Source of the DNA: Acidobacteriota bacterium
Lineage (GTDB): Bacteria > Acidobacteriota > Thermoanaerobaculia > Multivoradales > JBCCEF01
DNA: 64,000 nucleotides
Direction: 5' to 3'
NCBI GenBank assembly: GCA_039028635.1
Contig: JBCCHV010000017.1
Coordinates: 35,064-99,063 of the forward strand
The notes beneath the pieces are model-generated. The model was not told the origin of the DNA. It did not search any database and saw only the letters and a program-made list of their open reading frames with translations. How positions within the stretch are numbered: the first letter of the stretch is position 1; each line of letters opens with the position of its first letter. Below are positions 54,829 to 63,870 of the stretch, one piece after another. Position numbers and translations under genes: made by a program.

Positions 54829-57425
54829 ACCGGCGCCCCGCGGGCTGGCTCGAGGCCGTCGCCGGCCTCACCCTGGTCGGTGCCCTGCTGTGGACCAACC
54901 CCTACAGCTCCGAAGGCTTCGAGGGAAACCGCTTTCTTTTCCTCTGGCTGATGGCCCTGCTGGCGCTGCTGCCAACGATCCAGGACCCGCGTCGCACCCT
55001 GACCCTGCTGCAGCGCGATCCGCTGGCCTGGTCAGCGCTCCTCGTGGTCTCGGTGGCCGCCCTGAGCAGCGCCCTCTCGATTCTGCCGAGTCGCAGCCTG
55101 TGGGGAGTTCCTCCCCGCCTCCACGGCGCTGTCTCGATCACCGCCCTGGCGGTTCTCGTCCTCGCCCTGCGACCGCTGGCGAAGCATCCAGAGAGGCAAC
55201 GTCGGCTCGCCGTCGGTCTGGTCTTCGGCCTCTGCGCGGCGGCCCTCTACGCCTTCTTCCAGCGCCTCGGTCTCGACCCCGTCGTCCTGGCCCGAGGTTG
55301 GCCCGACCGGGTCACCGGTACTCAGGGCAATCCCATCTTCTTCGGCGCCCTGCTGGCCCTTGGGCTGCCGTGGAGCGCACTGCTGCTGGCGCAAGCCACG
55401 ACCACACGCCGGCGTCTCGCCCTCGGGCTGCTGCTGGCGCTCCAGGGACTCGCCCTGTTTTGGACCGCAAGCCGCGGACCCCAGCTCGCCGCCTTACTCG
55501 GCCTCGCCGCCGGCCTGGTGGCCGTCTACCGCGGCCCAAGGCTTCGTCGGCTGCTCGGTTTCGGCCTCGTCGCCGGCGTCCTCCTCGCCACCCTGTTGGC
55601 GATCACCGAACCGGGTCGGAGCTGGCGCACCGTCAGCGAGCGCCAGCTGATCTGGAACACCGCCCTCGAAACCTACGCCGAGGCGCCGGCGAAGCGAAAA
55701 GTCTTCGGCTTCGGTCCCGAGACCTTTCTCTGGGTGGTCAGCCCCCGGCTTCCGGCGGAGTTGCCGGCGCAAGCCGCCCGGCCGGACGCCACCTACGACC
55801 GCGCCCACCAAACCGGCTGGCAGCTCGCCATCGAGCAAGGCGCCTTCGGTGTGCTCGCTTGGCTCGCCCTGCTGGCGGCGGCGCTCCATCGACTGCTGCC
55901 GGCGAGCCGACCGCGTGCCTGGCTGCCCATTCTCGCCACCGGTGCCCTCGCCGGTGGCGGTCTCGCCCTCTGGCAAGCGCCCGCCCTCGTCGGCCTCGGC
56001 GGCGGCCTCGGCCTGCTGGCGGGGCTCGCTATCGTCCTGACGCGTCATCCTCGCCTCGCCCCCTTCCAGGCAGCGCTCCTCGGCACCTTGGTGGCGGCCT
56101 TCGTCCATGGCCTTTTCGCTCCCCGCACCGCCGGCACCGAAACCCTGCTGTTCCTTCTCCTCGCCGTCTTCGTCCCCCTCGGCCGCCGAGGGGACGCCGC
56201 GGACCGGGAGTCGGCCCCGCCGCCGGCCGAGGCGGCCCCGGCCCGCCTGCCCTTCCCCTGGATCGCCTTGGGTTTCACGGCCCTCGCCTTCGGCCTCTGG
56301 ACGCCACCCCAGGAAGGCGCCGACGGTTGGCCTCACCTCGGCCTTCTGATCGCCCTTGTCGCGACCCTCCTGCCGGCTGCTCTCCTCACCGTCTCGTGGC
56401 GGCGCTGGATCCCCTGGAGTGCCGCCGCCGTGTTGGCAGCGATCGCCTGCTTCGGCGCCGCCCTCGAGGCTCCGCCTCGCACCTTCCACGGCCTCCTCCT
56501 CGCCACCCTAGTCCTCGCCTGCTGGGCCTGGGCCCGGCACCTGGCGCCGCCGGCCACCGCGACTCGCGGCCGCGTCGAGGACGCTCCACCTCACCGTCTC
56601 TGGAATGGCGCAACGGTGGCTCTGGCTTTGCTCGCCGGCGCTTGGCTGGTCGTCCCCAAGTTCGACGCCTTCGCCCAAATGCGCCGGGGCGATGCCGCCT
56701 TCGAGCAGCGCCGAATGGCGGCGGCGGCGGACTTCTATCGCATGGCGGTGGAGCGATTCCCCGACTGCGACAGCTGTCGCCTGGCGAGCTTCCGGGCCCG
56801 AATTCGACAGGGCGAGGAGCGCGATCTCGATGGCGAGATCGCCGCCGCCGAAAAGAGCAACCGCTTCGACGCCCGCTTCCCGCGCGAGCGCGCCTATCTC
56901 GCCGCGCGGCGTTCGTCGAGGGCCCGCGATCCCCAGACCCGAGCCCGCCAGGTGTCGCGCGCCGGGGAGCACTTCGCCCGCGCCGCCACCCTCGCACCGA
57001 CGGACGCCCGACTGCGGCGGCTGTGGGCCAACCTCGAGCTCGAGCAGGGCCAGCCGCGGCAAGCCCTCGCCCTCCTCGACGCAGCCGTCGCCCTGAGCCC
57101 GAGCAGCGCCGACGGCCACCTGCTGCGGGCCCGCGCTCTGCTCGACCTGGAGCAAGCGACGGCTGCCGAGAGCGCCCTGCGACGGGCCCTCGAGCTCGAT
57201 CACGAGCGGGTTCGGGACACCCTCGGCGCGATGGCCTCGGCCCAGCCTCCCCGCTGGCAGGCACTGCGCGACTGGGCTCTGCTCGCCGCCGCCCTCGGAC
57301 GCCGAGAGGAGGCCCGTGAAGTGTTGTCAAGGGCCCGACGGCTAGCGCCGCCGGCCGCCGCCGCCGGCCTCGGCGAGATCGAACGGAGCCTGTTGGGCAG
57401 CGCGCCGGGGCCCACCTCGCCTTGA
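54825..57425 (+). CDS. O-antigen ligase-like (Wzy/WaaL, Wzy_C) membrane protein with C-terminal TPR region
   Basis: 866 aa from GTG at 54825 (GTGA overlap); the frame upstream to 54432 is a shadow of the GT2 gene. About a dozen hydrophobic segments in residues 1-620. Wzy_C-like region with TGTQGNPIFFGALLALGLPW and the large loop containing VFGFGPETFLW and RAHQTGWQLAIEQGAFG, where the Arg/His ligase pattern is expected. From about 620 to 866 a soluble TPR tail (FEQRRMAAAADFYRMAVERFPD, LEQGQPRQALALLDAAVALSPSS). It polymerises or ligates glycan in the periplasm; the TPR part may recruit partner proteins. Longer than plain WaaL/Wzy (around 400-450 aa) because of this fusion. Confidence 0.87.
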   Translation: MNRRPAGWLEAVAGLTLVGALLWTNPYSSEGFEGNRFLFLWLMALLALLPTIQDPRRTLTLLQRDPLAWSALLVVSVAALSSALSILPSRSLWGVPPRLHGAVSITALAVLVLALRPLAKHPERQRRLAVGLVFGLCAAALYAFFQRLGLDPVVLARGWPDRVTGTQGNPIFFGALLALGLPWSALLLAQATTTRRRLALGLLLALQGLALFWTASRGPQLAALLGLAAGLVAVYRGPRLRRLLGFGLVAGVLLATLLAITEPGRSWRTVSERQLIWNTALETYAEAPAKRKVFGFGPETFLWVVSPRLPAELPAQAARPDATYDRAHQTGWQLAIEQGAFGVLAWLALLAAALHRLLPASRPRAWLPILATGALAGGGLALWQAPALVGLGGGLGLLAGLAIVLTRHPRLAPFQAALLGTLVAAFVHGLFAPRTAGTETLLFLLLAVFVPLGRRGDAADRESAPPPAEAAPARLPFPWIALGFTALAFGLWTPPQEGADGWPHLGLLIALVATLLPAALLTVSWRRWIPWSAAAVLAAIACFGAALEAPPRTFHGLLLATLVLACWAWARHLAPPATATRGRVEDAPPHRLWNGATVALALLAGAWLVVPKFDAFAQMRRGDAAFEQRRMAAAADFYRMAVERFPDCDSCRLASFRARIRQGEERDLDGEIAAAEKSNRFDARFPRERAYLAARRSSRARDPQTRARQVSRAGEHFARAATLAPTDARLRRLWANLELEQGQPRQALALLDAAVALSPSSADGHLLRARALLDLEQATAAESALRRALELDHERVRDTLGAMASAQPPRWQALRDWALLAAALGRREEAREVLSRARRLAPPAAAAGLGEIERSLLGSAPGPTSP

Positions 57426-58864
57426 GGCCTCGCAACGGATCGGAAAGCCGGACCCTCCTGAGCATTCCAGGACGCCACCGCCTGGGTCGCGCCGCCCGCA
57501 CTTTCGGGCATCATTTCGGCCACCGCCTCAGCCGATGGCGGCTGCGCCGCGCCCGCCGATCGGGACCCCGAGTGCTGACCATCGCGGGCTGGAACTTCCC
57601 GGTTCATTCCCAAACCTTCGTGTACCAGGAAATGAGCTCCCTGGCCGCTGCCGGTTTCGATCTCCACATGGCCTACTCCGGCAGGGGCGCCGGCTGGGAG
57701 CTCGACGACGCCTTCCGCGGCCTCGATCAGGCCAAGGTCTGGCTGGCCTCGGCCCCTGCGGTGGCGCGCCGGGAGCTCGAGAACTGGCGCCGGCGCGATC
57801 CCGACCGCCTCGCCGAGGTGATCGTCGACCTCGCCAGCGCCAGCGGCCTCGAGCCGGACCAAGTTCAAAACCATTGCGACTTCGGCCGCGGCCTGTTGTT
57901 CGCCCGCCTGGCGGAAGACCTCGGCGCTCACTACCTGCACAGCTATTTCTTCTACGAGGGCAGCCTGGCCTGCTTCGTGGCCGCCCGCCTCCTCGACCTG
58001 CCCCGAGGCATGACCTGCTACGCCGACCACCAGCTCGACGATTACGCCCTCAAAGCCGTCCGCCTCCAGCTCGCCGAGGCTTCCTTGGTGGTCGCCACCT
58101 CGCAGCGAGTTCGCGACGAGCTGCAAGCCCTGGCCCCGGAGATCGACGCGGGGCGTCTGCTGGTCAAACCCAACGCCGTCGATGGCCGGCGTTTCTCCCC
58201 GGTGCCGCGCCGACCACCCTCCGGGTCTCGGCCTCTCCGGCTGCTGTCGGTGTGCCGACTCGAGCCCAAGAAGGGCCTGCCAACACTACTGGAGGCGGTC
58301 GCGCAGCTGCCCTTCCCTTGGCGGCTGCGCCTGGTCGGGGGCCGCGACGGCGGTGCCCCGGACCACGCCGCCGAGCTACAGCGCCAGGCGGAGCACCTCG
58401 GCATCGTGCAGCAGGTGGACTTCCTCGGTGCTCAGCCGACGACCGGCGTCTACCGAGAGCTGACCGAGGCCGATGTCTTCGTCGCCCCCTATGCCGCCAC
58501 TACCAGCGGCGACAAGGACGGCATCCCGACCAGCCTGATGGAGGCGATGGCCACCGCCCTGCCGGTGGTGGCGACCCGCGAAGGCTCGATTGCCGAGCTG
58601 GTGACCCACGACCACGACGGCCTGCTGGTGCCGGCGCGGGATCCGCGGGCCCTCGCCGCCGCCCTCACCCTCCTCCAAAGCGATCCCGATCGCCGCCACC
58701 GGCTGGCGGAGGCTGCCGCCGAGACGATTCGTCGGGGCTTCGACGTTCGGGTCTGCGAACCGCTCTTCCATCGCCGGCTGCACGCCCTGCTGTCAGGCAC
58801 CGGTGCGCTCGATCACTATCGGCAGGGCGAGGCGATAGAGGAACCAGCCGACGGGAAGGAGTAG
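57422..58864 (+). CDS. Glycosyltransferase family 4 protein, WcaL-like
   Basis: 480 aa from TTG at 57422, chosen because it gives the same 4-nt overlap (TTGA) as every other junction of this operon. An Arg-rich N-terminus of about 50 residues precedes the GT-B domain: TIAGWNFPVHSQTFVYQEMSSL (like the SETFI segment of WcaL-type enzymes), FEGSLACF-type region, VKPNAVDGRRF, SVCRLEPKKGLPTLLEAV, and GDKDGIPTSLMEAMATALPVVATREGSIAEL. Last gene of the operon; its 3' end overlaps the convergent permease gene by 72 bp. Confidence 0.87.
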   Translation: MRPRNGSESRTLLSIPGRHRLGRAARTFGHHFGHRLSRWRLRRARRSGPRVLTIAGWNFPVHSQTFVYQEMSSLAAAGFDLHMAYSGRGAGWELDDAFRGLDQAKVWLASAPAVARRELENWRRRDPDRLAEVIVDLASASGLEPDQVQNHCDFGRGLLFARLAEDLGAHYLHSYFFYEGSLACFVAARLLDLPRGMTCYADHQLDDYALKAVRLQLAEASLVVATSQRVRDELQALAPEIDAGRLLVKPNAVDGRRFSPVPRRPPSGSRPLRLLSVCRLEPKKGLPTLLEAVAQLPFPWRLRLVGGRDGGAPDHAAELQRQAEHLGIVQQVDFLGAQPTTGVYRELTEADVFVAPYAATTSGDKDGIPTSLMEAMATALPVVATREGSIAELVTHDHDGLLVPARDPRALAAALTLLQSDPDRRHRLAEAAAETIRRGFDVRVCEPLFHRRLHALLSGTGALDHYRQGEAIEEPADGKE

Positions 58865-59626
58865 AACAACCAGGCCAATCGCCGCGTTCAGCTCCCAGGA
58901 CCAAGCCGTCGGCCGACCGAGCACCAGCAGATCGCGCGTCAGGGAGAGCAGTGGACTCACCGGATTGAGGCGCATCAGCACGGCCAGCGGGCCTTGCCCC
59001 GGCGCCTGGTAGAAGACCGGCGTCAGGAAGAGCCAGAGCAGTGTGACCGCCTGCAGCGTGCGCGAGACATCGCGGTAGAGAGCGGCGAAGGGCGCCAGCA
59101 GCAGACCCAACGCGGTGCCGAGAGCGAGGAGCGCCGCCAGCGCCAAGGGTGCCGCCAGTAGTCCCCAGCCGGGGCGAACGCCGAGCCAGGCCAGGGCCGC
59201 CACCACCAGCAGCATCTTGACTGCCAGATGGACCAGCACCCGGCCGAGGCCCGCCAAGATGAAGGCCTCCGGCGGTAGATCGAGCTTGGCGAGGGTCGGG
59301 AGCTCCCGACCGAGGGTCTCGATCTGGACATTGAGCGCTTCCAGAAAGGTCTGCCACAGAACCACCCCGACCAGCACGAAAACCGGGAAGGCCATGGCGA
59401 GGGGACCGGGCTGAAGCAGCTCACCGCGCTGCGCCAGCAGCGCCCAGAGCACCAGGCCGAGGGGCGGTAGGAAGAGCAGCAGACCACCGAGGAGCGATGG
59501 TCGCAGATCGGCGGCAAAGCCCCGCCGCAACCACAGGCGAGCCATCGGCGGCGCCCGCCGCAGATCGCGCAACATGCCTCGCCAGAGCTGGCGGTGGCTC
59601 GAGCGGCCGTCGTAGACCCGCTTCAC
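58793..59626 (-). CDS. wzm: Wzm-like ABC-2 transporter permease for polysaccharide export
   Basis: 277 aa with about six membrane segments (LLGGLLLFLPPLGLVLWALL; FVLVGVVLWQTFLEAL; LVHLAVKMLLVVAALAWLGV; AAPLALAALLALGTALGLLL; TLLWLFLTPVFYQAP; AAIGLVVLLLPVGWFLYRLA). The YRDVSRTLQAVTLLWLFLTPVFYQ segment is typical of Wzm/TagG permeases. Start overlaps the upstream stop by 4 nt (ATGA). The ATPase partner is most likely the Wzt-like protein at 17374-18648, since none is nearby. The 3' end overlaps the convergent GT4 gene by 72 bp. Confidence 0.88.
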   Translation of the reverse strand: MKRVYDGRSSHRQLWRGMLRDLRRAPPMARLWLRRGFAADLRPSLLGGLLLFLPPLGLVLWALLAQRGELLQPGPLAMAFPVFVLVGVVLWQTFLEALNVQIETLGRELPTLAKLDLPPEAFILAGLGRVLVHLAVKMLLVVAALAWLGVRPGWGLLAAPLALAALLALGTALGLLLAPFAALYRDVSRTLQAVTLLWLFLTPVFYQAPGQGPLAVLMRLNPVSPLLSLTRDLLVLGRPTAWSWELNAAIGLVVLLLPVGWFLYRLALPIVIERTGA

Positions 59627-60954
59627 GAAACCCCCTCGAGGCGCTCATCGAGCCAGCGCCAGACCGGCCAGTCGCGGTCCCCCCAGTGGTGGTAGACGTG
59701 CACCAGGAAGGGCTCAACCCAGTCTTCCCGTCCGCCGAGGGAGAATCCTCGCCGGGGGTCGAACTCGAGATCCGGCCGCTGGTAGTCGGCCAGAAAGTTG
59801 AACTCGATGGGCAGGGTGCTCTGCCCCTCGAGGCCGAGAGACCAGGCCGCCGCCACCAGGGTTCCCTGGTCACGGTCGAGCCAGTGGGAGTCGTCGAAGA
59901 TCTCGCAGGTCATGCGGTGCCAGCGTTCGAAAAAAGGGTCCGCCTCGGGCCCGAACAGGAAGACGCCGCCATTCCAGTGCCGCCAGTCGCCGTCGGCGAT
60001 GGTGATCCCGAAGCGCTCGGCGATGGCGCGGCGCAGATGATCGCAGCGGCGGTGAAAGACCTCTTCGCCGCCGCCATCGAGCCAGCGTTCCCGCGCGCCG
60101 TCGTGGCGGAACTCGCTGCTGGCGGCGACGTGCCAAGGCACATCCCGCAACACGACGCGGCCCTGGCGGTCCAGCCAGTGACGCTCGGACTCCTGCCAGT
60201 GGACGTCGAGCTGACGGCGAATCCGCTCGGTCACCGGGCCGAGGTGAGCGTCGATGACCAGGTTGGGATCCCGCCGACGCCACAGCTCCCAGGTCTGCTG
60301 CAGGCCGATGCGGCGCAGCACGCGCGTGATCATGCCCCAGGCGAGGGCGATCGGCCGACCCTCGAAGCGGCCGAGATAGTCGCGCAGCTGATCGCGCCGC
60401 CAGGCGATCTCCGGCGGCGGCTCAAGGTAGCGGCGCTCGTGGCGCTCAAGGGCCTCCTCCACCTGCCGGCGCAGCGGGCGCAACTCCGGTTCCACCGCCT
60501 CGAAGGACTGGATCAGCGCGTCGAGCTGGCGCGCCCGCGCCTCCTTCTCGGCGTTCCAACAGCCGCAGTCGACGGCACAGGGACTGAAGTAGTCCAGGCG
60601 GCAGTGATCGGAGACGAAGACGGCCGGCGCGAAGTCGTAGAGAAAGACCTGCTCGACGCCAGGTTTCACCGCCAGCACGTCGGCGTCGAGATAGCAGTAG
60701 CGGTAGGTCGGATCGAGGTGCTTCGGCAGCGAGGTCTTGAGCCAGATGGCGGCGCGGCGGTGGTCGAGGGCCTCCGGCGTCGCCACCTCGACGACCCGGT
60801 GGTGGCGGATCGGCCGCTGGTTGCGACCGGCATCGGTCACCACCACCACCTCCCGGTCGGCGAAGCGAGCCAGATGTTCCAAGGCCCGATCGAGCTGGTC
60901 GAGATATGCCGACTCGCCGCACACCGCCAGCACGAAGCGTTCGCGCGCCCTCAT
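59623..60954 (-). CDS. Nucleotide-sugar transferase-like protein (GT-A fold, GT8-like)
   Basis: 443 aa. ATG at 60954 overlaps the asparagine synthase stop (ATGA); the frame upstream to 61011 is a shadow. DxD-type motif YLDADVLAV at about residue 105, aromatic/His segments HWNGGVFLFG and PIEFNFLADY near the C-terminal end of the catalytic part, and HVYHHWGDRDW near the end, similar to GT8/nucleotide-diphospho-sugar transferases. A four-Cys stretch (CAVDCGCW, and an upstream CRLD) is unusual. It overlaps the permease start by 4 nt. Donor and acceptor unknown. Confidence 0.78.
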   Translation of the reverse strand: MRARERFVLAVCGESAYLDQLDRALEHLARFADREVVVVTDAGRNQRPIRHHRVVEVATPEALDHRRAAIWLKTSLPKHLDPTYRYCYLDADVLAVKPGVEQVFLYDFAPAVFVSDHCRLDYFSPCAVDCGCWNAEKEARARQLDALIQSFEAVEPELRPLRRQVEEALERHERRYLEPPPEIAWRRDQLRDYLGRFEGRPIALAWGMITRVLRRIGLQQTWELWRRRDPNLVIDAHLGPVTERIRRQLDVHWQESERHWLDRQGRVVLRDVPWHVAASSEFRHDGARERWLDGGGEEVFHRRCDHLRRAIAERFGITIADGDWRHWNGGVFLFGPEADPFFERWHRMTCEIFDDSHWLDRDQGTLVAAAWSLGLEGQSTLPIEFNFLADYQRPDLEFDPRRGFSLGGREDWVEPFLVHVYHHWGDRDWPVWRWLDERLEGVS

Positions 60955-62690
60955 GGCGCCACCCAGCGGCGGTACCAGAGCTCGAGGACCAGTAGCTTCC
61001 AGAGACGCCATGGTCCACCCCGCTCGAGGAGCGTCGCGAGGCCGCCGGCAGAGAACCAGCGGTCGCGTACCAGGGCCGATCGCCGCAGCAGGTCGAGCCA
61101 GCGTCCGCCGACCCGGTAGTAGCGGTCCGGACCGACGAAGCCCTGCTTCGGCCGCGCCGGCGGCCGCGCCGGCAGCAGGCGGCGCAACAGCTCCGCCAGC
61201 AGCGGCTTCTGCTCTCCCCGGCGCCAGAGCTTCTCGGCCGGCAAGCGGAACACGGCGTCGAAGAACCGCTGATCGAGAAACGGCACCCGGGCTTCGAGGG
61301 AGGCCGCCATGCTCGCCCGGTCGACCTTGGTGAGAACCAGCTCCCCCATGAAAGAGCGCAGGTCGAGCCAGCGCAGCCGTTCGAGGAGAGGTCGGTCCGC
61401 CACCGCCTCGGCACAGGCGCGGTAGAACCAGTGGGGGTCCGCCGGAATCGCCTCGCGGTGGCGTGGATGAATCAATGTCGCGAGCTCATCGCCGGCGAAG
61501 GATCCCATCGCCATGGCCTCGCCGTAGAAGGACACCAGATCTGGCGGCGACTCTCGGGCGGCGAGACGATGGTGCCAGTCATAACCTCCGAAAAGCTCGT
61601 CGGACCCCTCTCCGGAGAGCACGCCCTTGACGTGGCCACCCGCCAGGGCACAGACCGCGAAGGTCGGGATGGTCGAGATGTCCGCCAACGGCTCGTCGAA
61701 AACAGTCGCCATGCGCTCCACCAGGGCCAGGCTCTCGGGACCGAGAAGCCACTGGCGATGGGACAGTCCGAGGCCCGCGGCGACGGCCGCCGCGGCGCCG
61801 TGCTCGCTGGCTGGCCAGTCGGAAAAACCCAACGAGAAGGTCGGCAAGGAGATGCCCCGGCTGGCGGCGCTCGCAACCATCGCGGCCGAGTCCATCCCGC
61901 CGCTCAGCAGCGACCCGACGGCGACATCGGCGGTGCCGTGGGAAGCAACCGCATCGGCCAGCAATTCTCCGACCTCGACGCTGGTGGCCGCAGCCTCCAT
62001 CGACCGCGAAGGGGGCTGCCAGTGGCACCACAGGCGCAGAGATCCGCCGGCGGGCTCGAAGGTCAGGGCGTGGGCCGGAGGCAGCTTCGCCAGGGAGCGC
62101 CAAATGCACTTTGGGCTGGGCACGAAACGGTAGACCAAGAAGTCGCAAAGGGCCCCGGCGTCGGGCTCGGCAGCAATCTCCGGATGCGCCACCAGCGCCC
62201 GCGCCTCGGAGGCGAAGGCGAAGCGGCGGTCGTCCCGGTAGTAGTAGAGCGGCTTGATCCCGAAGCGGTCGCGGGCCAGCACCAGCCGCCCTCGCCGCGC
62301 GTCCCACAGGCCGAAGGCGAACATGCCCTCGAGCTTGGCGAGCAGGCCTTCACCCCAGGCCTCCCAGCCGTGCACCAGCACCTCCGTGTCGCAGGCCGAG
62401 CGAAAGCGATGGCCGAGAGCCTCGAGCTGCCGCCGCAGCTCACGAAAGTTGTAGATCTCGCCGTTGAAAGTGACCTGCAGCGCCCCGTCCTGGCTCGCCA
62501 TCGGCTGCCGGCCGGCGGGCGAGGGATCGCACAGGGCGAGGCGCCGGTTCCCCAGGGCGACCGCCGCCGTCGGCGACAGCCAGGTGCCGGCATCGTCCGG
62601 CCCGCGGTGGCTCAGCAGATCGCGCCGTCGATCGAAGGCCACCGCGTCGATGGCTCCGGCCAGCGCGATCTCGCCAATGATGCCGCACAT
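60951..62690 (-). CDS. asnB: Glutamine-dependent asparagine synthase-like amidotransferase
   Basis: 579 aa. ATG at 62690 gives the mature N-terminus MCGIIGEI with catalytic Cys2; the longer frame back to 62813 is rejected because Cys must be exposed at the N-terminus. Glutaminase domain 1-210 (LSHRGPDDAGTW, FNGEIYNFRELR, GMFAFGLWD), synthase domain from about 230 with PP-loop LLSGGMDSAA and SGEGSDELFGGY. Such enzymes in exopolysaccharide loci often amidate sugars or peptides rather than supply asparagine, so that is the more likely role here. It lies 19 bp after the UbiA gene. Confidence 0.92.
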   Translation of the reverse strand: MCGIIGEIALAGAIDAVAFDRRRDLLSHRGPDDAGTWLSPTAAVALGNRRLALCDPSPAGRQPMASQDGALQVTFNGEIYNFRELRRQLEALGHRFRSACDTEVLVHGWEAWGEGLLAKLEGMFAFGLWDARRGRLVLARDRFGIKPLYYYRDDRRFAFASEARALVAHPEIAAEPDAGALCDFLVYRFVPSPKCIWRSLAKLPPAHALTFEPAGGSLRLWCHWQPPSRSMEAAATSVEVGELLADAVASHGTADVAVGSLLSGGMDSAAMVASAASRGISLPTFSLGFSDWPASEHGAAAAVAAGLGLSHRQWLLGPESLALVERMATVFDEPLADISTIPTFAVCALAGGHVKGVLSGEGSDELFGGYDWHHRLAARESPPDLVSFYGEAMAMGSFAGDELATLIHPRHREAIPADPHWFYRACAEAVADRPLLERLRWLDLRSFMGELVLTKVDRASMAASLEARVPFLDQRFFDAVFRLPAEKLWRRGEQKPLLAELLRRLLPARPPARPKQGFVGPDRYYRVGGRWLDLLRRSALVRDRWFSAGGLATLLERGGPWRLWKLLVLELWYRRWVAP

Positions 62691-62709
62691 GATCAGGCCC
62701 TCTCGCGAC

Positions 62710-63738
62710 TCACTGCAGGTTGCGTCCGATGGTCGGCAAGTCCTGGCCCATGCGGCGCAGTAGCCGCGGAAAGAGCAGCAGGTGGAGCGGCAGCAGCAGC
62801 AGCCAACGACCATCCGTAGCCGCCAGGATGAGAATCAAGATCGGGCCGATCCACTCCTCGTAAAAATCGTTCAGGAACCAGAGGAACTTGAGCCGACGGT
62901 AACGCTTCGGCAAGGACCAGAGCTTCCAAGCCGAGAACTTGAGGAAGGTGAAGACCAGAAACGCCACGAACCCCCACCAAGCCGGCGCCAGCACCACCAG
63001 AAGAACCGACAGGGCGACAATCTCGAGGGGCAGTAGCCCGCGGTTGATCGCCGACAGAACGGCCAGTGGAGGACGACGCGACAACAGCGTGCGGACCGCT
63101 GCCCGACGGTCTCGCTTACGGTCTTCGATCTGGTGCAAAAGGATATTTCTCAGCCCTTTGGCGAGAGACCACAGGACCACCGCCAGGGCCACCGGAGCGA
63201 CGCCCGGTGCGGGTGCGAAGACCAGCAGGGTGATGGCGACCGGCAGGACGTGTCCGTAGAGGGCGTCGGCGATCACGCCGAGGAGACCGCGCTCCTTGAG
63301 GCGAAGCGGCGGAACGCTGTAGGCGACCAACAGGGCGAGCTGCAGCGCCAACAACAGCGACGCCGCCGGCGGCGCCGCGAGCAACGTCCAGCCGAGCAGC
63401 CCAACCAACAGCGAAAGCACCACCAGTGCCCGGTGCTGGGCGGGGCGCAGGAATGCCGCCCGGCGGCGCCCGACGCGCCGATCCTGCTCGGCATCGGCCA
63501 GATCGTTGAGCAGGTAGCCGAAACTGGCCAGCGCGACCAGCGCCACCAGAAACCAGGGGAGTCGCCGTGCCAGCGTCACCGCCTCGGCACCGAGCACCAG
63601 GCAAGCGTAAAGGCAGGCCAGAATCACCGGCACCAGGTGAGGCCACCAGTCCCCGAGGCGCAGCAGCGCCACCAGGGATCGCGCCGCGGGCACGGCCCTC
63701 TCGCGGCGCAGCGGGTCGGTCTCTTCGGCGCTGATCAC
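62710..63738 (-). CDS. UbiA-family prenyltransferase
   Basis: 342 aa from GTG at 63738, about eight to nine membrane segments. First Asp-rich motif NDLADAEQDRR, second HQIEDRKRDRR, both with the D-x3-D pattern that binds Mg-diphosphate, plus YSVPPLRLKERG typical of the family. Closest in layout to decaprenyl-phosphate phosphoribosyltransferase-type UbiA proteins that make lipid-linked sugar precursors (inference). First gene of the four-gene minus-strand glycan operon (UbiA, AsnB, sugar transferase, Wzm). Confidence 0.88.
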   Translation of the reverse strand: MISAEETDPLRRERAVPAARSLVALLRLGDWWPHLVPVILACLYACLVLGAEAVTLARRLPWFLVALVALASFGYLLNDLADAEQDRRVGRRRAAFLRPAQHRALVVLSLLVGLLGWTLLAAPPAASLLLALQLALLVAYSVPPLRLKERGLLGVIADALYGHVLPVAITLLVFAPAPGVAPVALAVVLWSLAKGLRNILLHQIEDRKRDRRAAVRTLLSRRPPLAVLSAINRGLLPLEIVALSVLLVVLAPAWWGFVAFLVFTFLKFSAWKLWSLPKRYRRLKFLWFLNDFYEEWIGPILILILAATDGRWLLLLPLHLLLFPRLLRRMGQDLPTIGRNLQ

Positions 63739-63870
63739 GATGCCGCGGATCCTATCCGGCCCTCACCAACGGCGAAACATCTCCGTACCCGACCGAGGCG
63801 GTTTTCGCATTGCCTGCAAGGATCGGCGCCCCAGCATCACATCCCGAACGGACGATCGAGCAGTTCTTTT

